This document shows positions 18,127 through 26,017 of a DNA stretch of 64,000 nucleotides, in pieces. The notes under the pieces are model-generated. The model saw nothing but the letters and a program-made list of their open reading frames with translations, was not told the origin of the DNA and did not search any database. Numbering within the stretch: position 1 is the first letter of the stretch; every line of letters begins with the position of its first letter. The translations under genes and the position numbers were made by a program. Source of the stretch: Roseofilum halophilum BLCC-M91 (GTDB lineage: Bacteria > Cyanobacteriota > Cyanobacteriia > Cyanobacteriales > Desertifilaceae). Where the stretch lies: contig NZ_JAQPOK010000016.1 of assembly GCF_030068445.1 (NCBI RefSeq), positions 1 to 64,000 on the forward strand. The letters are read 5' to 3'.

Positions 18127-20355
18127 CTAGACAATCTGCTTAGGGATGGTAAAGTAAAAAGTTGACCCTTCACCCAGTTTCGATTCAACCCATATTTTCC
18201 CTCCGTGGAACTCAACTATTTTTTTACAAATAGCTAGTCCAATCCCCGTACCTGGGTATTCTTCACGGGTATGGAGGCGCTGAAAAATCGTAAAAATACG
18301 ATCCGTCATTTCTTTATCAATACCAATACCATTATCCTCCACCCAAAATAGCCATTCTTCTGTATCTTCTCGAACTCCGATATGAATCTTAGGACTGTTA
18401 TCTCGGTGAAACTTAAGGGCATTACTCATTAAATTCTGAAACAGTTGCGTTAATTGGGTCGAATCAGCCACAATCTCTGGAAGAGCATCATAAGTAATCT
18501 GGGCCCCCACTTGGGCAATCCGAACCTGTAAATGACTCAAACTCCGCTTCAGACTCTCCTCCGCATGGATTAAAGCAAATCCATCTGCTTTTCTGCCCAC
18601 CCTCGAATAGGCTAATAAATCATCAATCAACCCTTGCATATGGGTTACTCCTTCCACCACAAACCCCAGGAAATCTTTGCCATCTTGATCGAATCGATCT
18701 TCATAACGCATTTCTAGCAATTCCACATAACTGCCAATCAGATTCAAAGGTTCTTGCAAATCATGGGAGGCAATATAAGCAAATTTTTCCAGATCCGCAT
18801 TAGAGCGCTCTAGCTCTTTCGTCAATTTGGATAATTCATCCACTTGATTTAAAATAATATGAATCAATGATTTGCGTAGCTCTTTCACCGCTTCAATTTC
18901 ATGGGGTTCCCAGGGCAAAGATTCACCTCGAATAATTTCTTTCCAGGCTTCAAATGAATTGCGAGGTGATAACTTCAATTTGTTGTATGCATCCCTGGTT
19001 TCTCGATAAGTCTCATAAGGATTTCCTCCCCAATGGACTGTCTGTAGCACTTCTGGGCGAAACCAGAGTAGATAGTTATTTTGGGGGATATGCAGAGCTA
19101 ACAAGCCCACTGCTATAAGCTGAAATGCTTTGGCTTCAGGATAGTCCTGTGATAAATTTTGAGTATAAAAAAGATTGTTTTCCCGATCGAGACTGAGCCA
19201 TTCAATTAACCGTTCAATCTGTTTTGGTTCTGGCGTTACTCCTATGGTTGTCTGCAAGCCATTCCAGAAAACTGCTGCTCCTTGTGCGTTGACTAAATCT
19301 AATAAATTGGGGTGATGCTTGACTAGGCCATCAATCAATGTATGATCTTGACCCATAAATGCGAGAAGTTGAGATTGAATGCTTGTTGATTCTACTCGAT
19401 ATTCATAGATTTGATGTTCAGTTTTAGTTCGTAGTTCTAAGGAGAAAAATTGACAAATAAATTCACCAATTTTTCTGACCTCATGGGGCAGATATTTGGG
19501 GTTATAATGATGGCAAGCGACTAATCCCCATAACTGATTTTGTTTCTTTAAAGAAAAAACTAGGGTAGCGTCAACATCCATATTTTTCAGATATTCCTGA
19601 TGACAACTGGACACCCCTCTTAAAGTTGCATAGCTTAAATTCAAATCTCTATCGCCTACGGACGAGCGATCGGCAAGTACAGGAACTCTTTCTGCTGCTA
19701 CATCAGGAATTAATCTTACCCAAATTTTTTCTAATATTGCTAAGGTAGGCTGGGTATCTTGTCGGGGAAAATGTAAACCGAGAAAGGGTTCTATATCGGA
19801 GTTTTTGGCTTCAGCAATAACTTTACCATTAAAGTCTCGATCGTATTGATAAATCATTACTCGATCGAACTGCATAATTGTTTTAATTTCTTCCGCTAGA
19901 ATTTCACAAGAACGTTGTAAATTGGAAGCATTTTTAAGTTTTTGACTAACGTCTTGCGTGATATCTAATGTAGAAAAAAGATCGAAAGATTTTACGGATG
20001 AAGTTTTCTCAAATTCTAGAATAATTTGACGATCTAAGTTGCGATGAAGGAAGACAGGGAGAGATGGAAAATTGTGGTGTTGGATGGGAAGTTGGGCATA
20101 GACGGGCAGACTTGGAGAGGCTGGTAATTGAGCGAGCGCCTCTTTTAAGTGCCCTTCAGAAATCAGTATATCTACCCTCTGACCGAGTAATTCGTTCGGA
20201 GTCAGTCCGAAAAGATCGCCAATGTTCTCACTGACGTAAATCACCCTGAAGGTGTGTTCGTCTAGAGCAATTAAAGCCCCATAGCTTTGAATGGAGCCAA
20301 TACGAGCAATATCTTGTTCGTAGGGGGGGATGTCTTGGCCATCGTTGAGTAACAT
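18127..20355 (-). CDS. cph1: Cph1-type phytochrome histidine kinase
   Basis: A bilin photoreceptor kinase with PAS (IGSIQSYGALIAL), GAF, PHY and histidine kinase modules. In the GAF domain the bilin-attachment Cys is present (SSCHQEYLKNM, Cys251 counting from the ATG at 20355), followed by LWGLVACHHYNPKYL. The PHY tongue has WGGNP and LSPRNSFEAWKE (the PRxSF motif). The kinase has FAYIASHDLQEPL (His531), an N-box ALKFH, DNGIGID and GTGIGLAIC. These predict a covalently bound phycocyanobilin chromophore and red/far-red switching. The DIP motif is atypical, RQDTQP instead of xSDIP. The frame extends to a TTG at 20367, but ATG at 20355 is preferred. It precedes an Rcp1-like regulator, its expected phosphotransfer partner. 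Confidence 0.93.
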   Translation of the reverse strand: MLLNDGQDIPPYEQDIARIGSIQSYGALIALDEHTFRVIYVSENIGDLFGLTPNELLGQRVDILISEGHLKEALAQLPASPSLPVYAQLPIQHHNFPSLPVFLHRNLDRQIILEFEKTSSVKSFDLFSTLDITQDVSQKLKNASNLQRSCEILAEEIKTIMQFDRVMIYQYDRDFNGKVIAEAKNSDIEPFLGLHFPRQDTQPTLAILEKIWVRLIPDVAAERVPVLADRSSVGDRDLNLSYATLRGVSSCHQEYLKNMDVDATLVFSLKKQNQLWGLVACHHYNPKYLPHEVRKIGEFICQFFSLELRTKTEHQIYEYRVESTSIQSQLLAFMGQDHTLIDGLVKHHPNLLDLVNAQGAAVFWNGLQTTIGVTPEPKQIERLIEWLSLDRENNLFYTQNLSQDYPEAKAFQLIAVGLLALHIPQNNYLLWFRPEVLQTVHWGGNPYETYRETRDAYNKLKLSPRNSFEAWKEIIRGESLPWEPHEIEAVKELRKSLIHIILNQVDELSKLTKELERSNADLEKFAYIASHDLQEPLNLIGSYVELLEMRYEDRFDQDGKDFLGFVVEGVTHMQGLIDDLLAYSRVGRKADGFALIHAEESLKRSLSHLQVRIAQVGAQITYDALPEIVADSTQLTQLFQNLMSNALKFHRDNSPKIHIGVREDTEEWLFWVEDNGIGIDKEMTDRIFTIFQRLHTREEYPGTGIGLAICKKIVEFHGGKIWVESKLGEGSTFYFTIPKQIV

Positions 20356-20391
20356 GGGATATTCCAACTCAGTAATCAGGAACAGCCAGGA

Positions 20392-21162
20392 TCAAGAGTT
20401 AAGAATCCTTTGCGCGATCGCCAACCCTAGGGCAATTCCCAGCACTCCGATAGTCGCTATGCGATCTAGGGGAGCAATCGATAAGCTATATTTTAACATG
20501 CCACGACTGTGACCATACCCACGCAAACGCATGGCCTGATAAACTCTTTCCGACTGTTCGTAAGTTCTCACCAACAGGGTTCCCATTAAAGCGGCTAAGA
20601 TTTGAAGGTGTCGCCAACTCAAGTGCTTTCCATCAAACCCCCGCAAACGAGAAGCCGTTTTCAGGGTTTTCAGGCGATCGCCAAATTCCGTTAAGTAACG
20701 ATAGCTCAGAAGCATCATATCCCCTAAAACCGACGGCAAACCCAATTGCCCCATAGCCTTAATCATCGTCAAAAATGGCGCTGTACCAAACAAAATCAGT
20801 GCCACCACCAAAATACAAACAAACCGCACGCTAATTAAAAGCACTGCCAAACACCCCTCCAAACGCAATGAAACCATGCCCCATTCCCACAACACCGTTT
20901 CCCCAGCGATAAAGGGTAAAAAGATTACAATTCCTAACAAAAACCAACCCGGATAGCGCAAACGTTGGCGCAAAAAAGACCAAGGTAACTGAGATATTGC
21001 GTATAAAACCCAGGTAATTCCCGACATTACCGGTAACAAGACTAAAGATTGAATCCCTGAGAAAGAAAAAATTAACCCCATTAATCCAATTAACTTACAT
21101 CGAGGTTCCCAACGATGTACGGGAGAGTTGAGATCTGCGTAAGTATCCAGTTCTAATCTCAT
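20392..21162 (-). CDS. cbiQ: Energy-coupling factor transporter transmembrane protein (CbiQ/EcfT)
   Basis: The scaffold T-component of an ECF-type vitamin or metal uptake ABC transporter in the inner membrane; it couples ATPase subunits to a substrate-binding S-component. Five or so hydrophobic segments are present (LIGLMGLIFSFSGIQSLVLL, YPGWFLLGIVIFLPFIAG, VRFVCILVVALILFGT). The two cytoplasmic coupling signatures are intact: ASRLRGFDG and YQAMRLRGYG. Cobalt (CbiQ) is the usual annotation, but biotin or other substrates are possible because no S-component or ATPase lies nearby. The phytochrome gene follows about 36 bp downstream on the same strand, so co-transcription is possible. No cobalamin-riboswitch-like box was seen upstream. 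Confidence 0.85.
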   Translation of the reverse strand: MRLELDTYADLNSPVHRWEPRCKLIGLMGLIFSFSGIQSLVLLPVMSGITWVLYAISQLPWSFLRQRLRYPGWFLLGIVIFLPFIAGETVLWEWGMVSLRLEGCLAVLLISVRFVCILVVALILFGTAPFLTMIKAMGQLGLPSVLGDMMLLSYRYLTEFGDRLKTLKTASRLRGFDGKHLSWRHLQILAALMGTLLVRTYEQSERVYQAMRLRGYGHSRGMLKYSLSIAPLDRIATIGVLGIALGLAIAQRILNS

Positions 21163-21475
21163 CGAAAATTGGCACTCCAGAAACCTTAGACCTTAAACCA
21201 AGGCCTGAAAAAAGACACAAATAACACCAAGATTGAGTCTCTGTGCTTTCTGTGTCTGAACGTTTTTCTCTATATTGGTATATGCTTATCAGATAAAACT
21301 GATCGGCTTTAGGCTAAATCGCAATTTTCCTTGAGAAGGCCTTCCCATGAAAAGCTTGAAAAATGGGCATTATAGCGTGAAAAATAGTTTTCCAATTACC
21401 CATTACCCTTCTGCCGCGCGTTTCCGACTGCGGCGGATAGATGTCCGCCACAGCCCAAAGCGCTGTATCAGTTTT
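21163..21475. other. Intergenic region between cbiQ and the first RRM gene
   Basis: No credible gene. A perfect hairpin GGCGGA/TCCGCC (21432-21449), extended by flanking CTG/CAG pairs, lies just downstream of the RRM gene and may end its transcript, although it lacks a T-run. The rest is AT-rich and probably holds the cbiQ promoter (minus strand). Confidence 0.4.
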
Positions 21476-21763
21476 TTAGTAGCTCCGCGAGCGAGAAAAT
21501 TTCTCCCGTCTATCTCTATCCTCACGGGGTTTTGCTTTATTGACTTTGATCTGGCGACCCATCCATTCTGCCCCATCCAGGGTAGAAATGGCACTTTGTT
21601 CATCCGATTCATTTTCCATGTCTACAAAACCAAATCCCCTAATGCGTCCCGTTTCCCGGTCCGTTGGTAAAGTGACACGCTTAACAGAACCGTAGTCGGT
21701 AAACACCAATTTCAGGTCTTCTTCTGTGGCATCATAGGATAAATTACCGATATAAATAGTCAT
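21476..21763 (-). CDS. RRM-domain RNA-binding protein (cyanobacterial Rbp), copy A
   Basis: A 95-residue single-RRM protein. RNP2 (TIYIGNLSYDA) and RNP1 (RGFGFVDM) are intact. The RRM is followed by a short basic/Ser-Arg tail (REDRDRREKFSRSRSY). Cyanobacterial Rbps bind single-stranded RNA, and several are cold-inducible or help localise mRNAs. It is the last of three tandem paralogues on this strand (copies B and C at 21894 and 22466). Its leader shares only the motif ATTGATTCTAGAGGT around the ribosome-binding site with the others. Confidence 0.93.
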   Translation of the reverse strand: MTIYIGNLSYDATEEDLKLVFTDYGSVKRVTLPTDRETGRIRGFGFVDMENESDEQSAISTLDGAEWMGRQIKVNKAKPREDRDRREKFSRSRSY

Positions 21764-21893
21764 GAATTACCTCTAGAATCAATTGCATGTAACCCTATGA
21801 GTTGACTAAGTATCATAGGGTTTGAGTCACAAAGGATTCAGTTCCGAAGTCCAATCTTGTTCTGTCTGAATCCTTTATTGTTGATGTTGCGTC

Positions 21894-22184
21894 TTAGCGG
21901 CGTGAACCAGAAAATCCTCGATCTCGATTGTTTGACCGGTTTTCACGGGGTTTGGCTTTATTCACCTTCAAAACCCGCTCCATCCATTCAGCTCCATCGA
22001 GTTCATCAATGGCTTTCTCTTCTTCAGCTTCAGTTTGCATTTCCACAAAGCCAAAGCCACGCTTACGTCCAGTTTCACGATCGATGGGCAAACTCACCCG
22101 CGTTACACTGCCATATTCAGCAAAGACTTCTCTCACATCATCTTCTTCTAAGTTGTAGGATAAATTTCCAATATAAACGGACAC
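21894..22184 (-). CDS. RRM-domain RNA-binding protein (cyanobacterial Rbp), copy B
   Basis: A 96-residue single-RRM protein with RNP2 (VYIGNLSYNL) and RNP1 (KRGFGFVEM), and a glycine/arginine/serine tail (NRSNNRDRGFSGSRR). It begins with a GTG start codon region (plus-strand complement ...GGACAC) following a GGAGG-like site in its leader; the start is supported by this spacing. It is the middle copy of three. Its leader and putative promoter region are clearly homologous to those of copy C, so the genes duplicated together with their control region. RNA targets are unknown. Confidence 0.93.
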   Translation of the reverse strand: MSVYIGNLSYNLEEDDVREVFAEYGSVTRVSLPIDRETGRKRGFGFVEMQTEAEEEKAIDELDGAEWMERVLKVNKAKPRENRSNNRDRGFSGSRR

Positions 22185-22305
22185 GCGATACCTCCGGAAT
22201 CAATTAGGTGCAGAAGTTTCTATTCGGAGATACGCCAAGCATTAACACAAACACAGTGATCTACCGATTTTAGTCTTCAGTAGATAGTTTAGCACAGACT
22301 AGGGC
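22185..22305 (-). promoter_or_regulatory. Conserved leader/promoter region of RRM copy B
   Basis: On the minus strand this shares three blocks, in the same order, with the region upstream of copy C: a TGCTAAACTA-like block, a GAAGA.TAAAATCGGTAGAT block, and the leader CGTATCTCCGAAT...AAACTTC...ATTGATTC. Conservation outside the coding sequence suggests retained regulatory function, such as cold or autoregulatory control as known for some rbp genes. Confidence 0.5.
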
Positions 22306-22443
22306 TGATATTGCCGATCTCTTTAGATTCTTTTTGGCTACTGGTTTTGGCCAAAATTGGGTTGGCGACCTTCCCGATCCAAGACTCACCTGTTTTCGGC
22401 GATCGCCCTCCCCTCAAGTCTTCTCCCTTAGTCAAGGTAAAAG

Positions 22444-22465
22444 CTCCCCACATCAGGCTGGGGAC
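22444..22465 (-). terminator. Possible terminator after RRM copy C
   Basis: A hairpin TCCCCA/TGGGGA lies immediately after the TAA of copy C, and is followed (reading on the minus strand) by AGCTTTTACC. The stem is short and the T-run is only four bases, so this is tentative. Confidence 0.35.
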
Positions 22466-22747
22466 TTAGCGAGAAGCACCTCGACTGCGGTTATCACGAC
22501 GGGATTCGCGAGGTTTCGCCTTATTGACTTTAATCACTCTCCCCATCCATTCTGCTCCATCGAGGGTCTCTATGGCCTGTTGCTCTTCGTCTTCCGAACT
22601 CATATCTACAAAGGCAAAACCCCGCTTCTTCCCTGTGTCCCGGTCAGTCGGCAGAAAAACGTTGGTCACTGTGCCATAGTCTTGAAAGATCTCCCTGAGA
22701 TCCTCTTCTTCGGCCTGAAAAGAAAGGTTACCAATATATACAGTCAT
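22466..22747 (-). CDS. RRM-domain RNA-binding protein (cyanobacterial Rbp), copy C
   Basis: A 93-residue single-RRM protein: RNP2 (VYIGNLSFQA), RNP1 (KRGFAFVDM) and a basic tail (RRDNRSRGASR). It is the first of the three co-directional paralogues, 280 bp before copy B. The gaps are large and each gene has its own leader, so they are probably separate transcripts. The RRM is complete. Binding partners are unknown. Confidence 0.93.
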   Translation of the reverse strand: MTVYIGNLSFQAEEEDLREIFQDYGTVTNVFLPTDRDTGKKRGFAFVDMSSEDEEQQAIETLDGAEWMGRVIKVNKAKPRESRRDNRSRGASR

Positions 22748-22875
22748 GAACTCACTCTAGAATCAATAGCGTATCGAAGTTTTAGATTCGGAGATACTCT
22801 TACCCTTCAAGCCAATTAAAGTGAACCAAGTCATCTACCGATTTTAATCTTCACCTCTTAGTTTAGCATAGGGTA
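22748..22875 (-). promoter_or_regulatory. Conserved leader/promoter region of RRM copy C
   Basis: Homologous to the region upstream of copy B. Shared plus-strand blocks are GAAGTTT..ATTCGGAGATAC and CATCTACCGATTTTA.TCTTCA, then TAGTTTAGCA further out. The motif CTCTAGAATCAAT next to the start codon is shared with all three RRM genes. Confidence 0.5.
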
Positions 22876-22903
22876 ACAATTCTGAATCATATTAATTTTT
22901 CTG

Positions 22904-22935
22904 ATGCTTCAGAAAGGCGATCGCCCTTCTGAAGC
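22904..22935. terminator. Long palindrome overlapping the alpha-mannosidase stop codon
   Basis: TGCTTCAGAA and its inverse TTCTGAAGCA flank a central GGCGATCGCC HIP1-type core, making a near-perfect 32-bp palindrome. The mannosidase stop (22909-22911) lies inside it. There is no T-run on the minus strand, so it may be a terminator, an mRNA-stabilising hairpin or a repeat. Confidence 0.4.
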
Positions 22936-25900
22936 AGTCGGGTTCCATAACTTCAGGGTCAGAATTTCCCAAGGGTTAATCTGTAAGCCCTGGTTTTGCT
23001 CCTCTTCTTCTAATAAATTAACCCTCTTCCCCCCATGGAGACCTAAGTTATTCTTCCTAGTCAGAATATCCCTTTTCCCTTGGCACTCATAACCTCGGAT
23101 AATCCAATGGTGCCGGTTGTCCTCCGCCCTCTTAAAAGCCGTCAAAATAAACCCGTCGGCCGAGAACTCCCAAAAACTCGATTTGACACCCAAATTTCTG
23201 GTTTTATACCCCTTAGATACAGGGCCTAGATAAACGGATAAGGGACAGTTAAATTCATATCCCCGTTTGACCGTTCCTGCGGCTTCCCAACTCCCGGCAT
23301 GGGGATAGAGAGCATACTTGAATTCATGCTCCCCAAAATCTGCCTCTGGATCGGGCCAAGTTGAGCCACGTAATAAACTCAATCGTAATCGATCCGGGTG
23401 GGGATCGTACCCGGATTTATAATCCGTTAAAAGACTAACCCCATACTCTTGTTCCTCATCGGTTAAATCGGCCCAATTGAGCGCCGGTACTTCCCATTTA
23501 GCCTGTTCTTCCTGAGTCTGAGAACGGGTAGAGCGGCGAATTGCACCGCAGGGAATTTCATAGGTAATAACATCAGCGCGTAACTGGAGCGGAAAGCCCA
23601 CTTTCAGTAGGGTGTGGCGGTCTTGCCAATCTACATGACTGGTGATTCTGAGTTGATTTTCATGGGCTAATACGGTATAGTTTTGAGTTAATGTTGAGTC
23701 TCCCAACCGGCGAACCACTTGAATCGTTTTCACCAGTTCGCCATAAGCGATCCAGGTGATAGACTCTAACTCTGTTGGCGGTAAAGAATGGGTTTCATAC
23801 TCTGGATCGATATTCCAAGCATCCCAATATTGCCCCCGATCGCCAAATCCTTGCAGTTGATTGCCCAATCCCCTAAGAACAGAGCGATGGTTGGGGCGAT
23901 CGCGCAACTCTAGGATATCCCCCGTTTGGGGATCGATTTCAACTCTGAGCGCATCGTTTTCCAGGATGAACTGGGGAGGAAACTGAACTGAGTCTACCGG
24001 CTTAGAACTGGGGACTAACCAAACCAGTTGATAGCCCACTGAAGGAAGATCGGGAACCCAAAAATAGATGGAGTTACCCTCAACTTGGCTGCTTAACTCT
24101 TTCCCTTCTGTATCCCAAACTTGAGCAGACAAAAACCCATCCGGAAGAGCCACAGAAACGACCTCAGATCGCGACCAATTGAGAGGATTAAAAATCAGCA
24201 TCGGTTGCGCCGGAAACTGGGGAGGTTCCGGGAGAACGATTTGAGTTGCGATCGCCTCCAAAGCCTGCTGCATGATTTCTTCTGTTGTCTCAATAACCCT
24301 CTTCCAGGTGTGATTGGCTTCTTGAAACACTTCCGGAATAGAAGAACCCGGTAAAATATCATGAAATTGATTAAATAAAACCGCTTTCCATGCCTGCTCT
24401 AACCGGGATTGCGGATACTCATAGTCAGCTAACAAACTTGCACAACTTGACCAGAGTTCTGCCTGATATAACAACCGCTCACATCGACGATTATAATATT
24501 TCTGATCGGCGTGACTGGTATAACAGCCCCGATGAAACTCTAAATATAACTCATCTGTCCAAATTGGATAGTCTTTTTCTTGGGCTAAACGATCTAAATA
24601 ACTATGGGCGGTGGTAAACTGAAGGCGAGGAAAAAAACGAGAGTCGAGCGATCGCTTCCCAATCTCCAGCATATCCCGACTCGGCCCCCCTCCATGATCG
24701 CCAACCCCTGGTAAACCCAGCACTTGCGCCTTTCCGGTCTTCTCTTTGGCTGCCATGGCATAACCAGTTAACTTCACCAAATCAATCCCTTCGCCAATGG
24801 GTACAGACATCAGGCTTAATATCTGAGTGCCATCCAAACCTTGCCACCAAAACACCTCATGGGGAAACTGATTTGTATCATTCCAACGCAGCTTTTGAGT
24901 GACAAAATAATCAATTTTTCCTAACTTAAAAATTTGGGGTAATTGCCAACAAAATCCAAAACTATCTGGCAACCAAGCCACCCGATTCAGCACTCCAAAA
25001 CGATCGCGAACATAACGTTGTCCATACAACACTTGACGAATAATTGACTCGCCACTAACTAAATTAAATTCCGGTTCTACCCACAATCCAGCAATGATTT
25101 CCCATCTCCCCTCCCGTACTCGATTTTGAATGGCTGCAAATAAATGGGGCTGATGTTCTTCGAGCCAAGCATATAAAGCCGGGGTAGAATGGCCAAACGT
25201 AAGCTGGGGAAATTCTGCCTGCAATTGCAACACGGAGGTAAAGGTGCGCTCGGCTGCTTCCCAGGTTTCAGAAACTGGCCATAACCAGGCTAAATCGAGA
25301 TGAGCATGGCCGAGCAGGAAAATCTGCGGAGTTGGAGGAAGATGGAGAGACAAAAGCCGATCGCCTAACCTTTCTAACTGGCGATTGAATTCTGGGCGAT
25401 CGCTAACTCTAAACCAGTCTAACTTAGAAATTGCCCCCATCAATCCCTGCAAAAAAACCGGGTCATCCGCCCCACACAAGCGCAAGCATTCCAGCTCATC
25501 GGCAATAAACCCCGGATCGTGCCCTATTTTCCCCTCAAACACGGCTAAACTCCGCACCATAGCCCCCCGATCGTGCCCCGGACTCACCAAGCGCACAGCC
25601 AAATTAAACCCCATTCCAGGGGCAACTTCGGGACTCAATAAAATCCGAGTGGCGCAATCAAACAGATCCCCCTCCTGGACACAGTTCCCATTCACAAACA
25701 CCTGCGCCACTTCCGCCCACCACATTAGGCTCCATCTCAGGCCTAATCCCTCTAGGGGATACCCTTGCAACTGTGGGGGAACCGTAAACCGTTGGCCAAA
25801 CCAGAGAACCTGCCCCTTTTCCCAAGCCACATGCCCTTTGGCATTGATCTCAACCGGAGTCCAGGACGACCAAACATCGGGATTAATCCCCTGGTTGATG

Positions 25901-25998
25901 GGTAGATCTTCAGCAGAGCATAACCATTGGGATTGTAAATCCAGGTAAGTGAGCGATCGCAACCGATCCAGCGTTTGTTGAAATAAAGCAAAATCCAT
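22909..25998 (-). CDS. Alpha-mannosidase, glycoside hydrolase family 38
   Basis: A large (about 1029 aa) cytosolic GH38 enzyme that removes alpha-linked mannose from glycans. The N-terminal region precedes the catalytic domain, which begins FLLGHAHLDLAWLWP. Counted from the ATG at 25998, the zinc ligands are His233 and Asp235, and the catalytic nucleophile is Asp345 in RVAWLPDSFGF. DGTQILSLMSVP and GGGPSRDM are further family segments, and beta-sandwich domains follow (RNLGVKSSF). The frame extends to 26031, but ATG at 25998 (MDFALFQQTLDRL) is the expected start and avoids overlapping the upstream gene. That gene ends 19 bp before it on the same strand, suggesting co-transcription. The in vivo glycan is unknown. 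Confidence 0.92.
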   Translation of the reverse strand: MDFALFQQTLDRLRSLTYLDLQSQWLCSAEDLPINQGINPDVWSSWTPVEINAKGHVAWEKGQVLWFGQRFTVPPQLQGYPLEGLGLRWSLMWWAEVAQVFVNGNCVQEGDLFDCATRILLSPEVAPGMGFNLAVRLVSPGHDRGAMVRSLAVFEGKIGHDPGFIADELECLRLCGADDPVFLQGLMGAISKLDWFRVSDRPEFNRQLERLGDRLLSLHLPPTPQIFLLGHAHLDLAWLWPVSETWEAAERTFTSVLQLQAEFPQLTFGHSTPALYAWLEEHQPHLFAAIQNRVREGRWEIIAGLWVEPEFNLVSGESIIRQVLYGQRYVRDRFGVLNRVAWLPDSFGFCWQLPQIFKLGKIDYFVTQKLRWNDTNQFPHEVFWWQGLDGTQILSLMSVPIGEGIDLVKLTGYAMAAKEKTGKAQVLGLPGVGDHGGGPSRDMLEIGKRSLDSRFFPRLQFTTAHSYLDRLAQEKDYPIWTDELYLEFHRGCYTSHADQKYYNRRCERLLYQAELWSSCASLLADYEYPQSRLEQAWKAVLFNQFHDILPGSSIPEVFQEANHTWKRVIETTEEIMQQALEAIATQIVLPEPPQFPAQPMLIFNPLNWSRSEVVSVALPDGFLSAQVWDTEGKELSSQVEGNSIYFWVPDLPSVGYQLVWLVPSSKPVDSVQFPPQFILENDALRVEIDPQTGDILELRDRPNHRSVLRGLGNQLQGFGDRGQYWDAWNIDPEYETHSLPPTELESITWIAYGELVKTIQVVRRLGDSTLTQNYTVLAHENQLRITSHVDWQDRHTLLKVGFPLQLRADVITYEIPCGAIRRSTRSQTQEEQAKWEVPALNWADLTDEEQEYGVSLLTDYKSGYDPHPDRLRLSLLRGSTWPDPEADFGEHEFKYALYPHAGSWEAAGTVKRGYEFNCPLSVYLGPVSKGYKTRNLGVKSSFWEFSADGFILTAFKRAEDNRHHWIIRGYECQGKRDILTRKNNLGLHGGKRVNLLEEEEQNQGLQINPWEILTLKLWNPTASEGRSPF

Positions 25999-26017
25999 GA
26001 TTCCATCAGAAATTAAC

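Noticed and set aside
21163-21475. Cobalamin riboswitch upstream of cbiQ
   Set aside because: No GCCACTG-like box or expected pairing pattern seen on the relevant strand.
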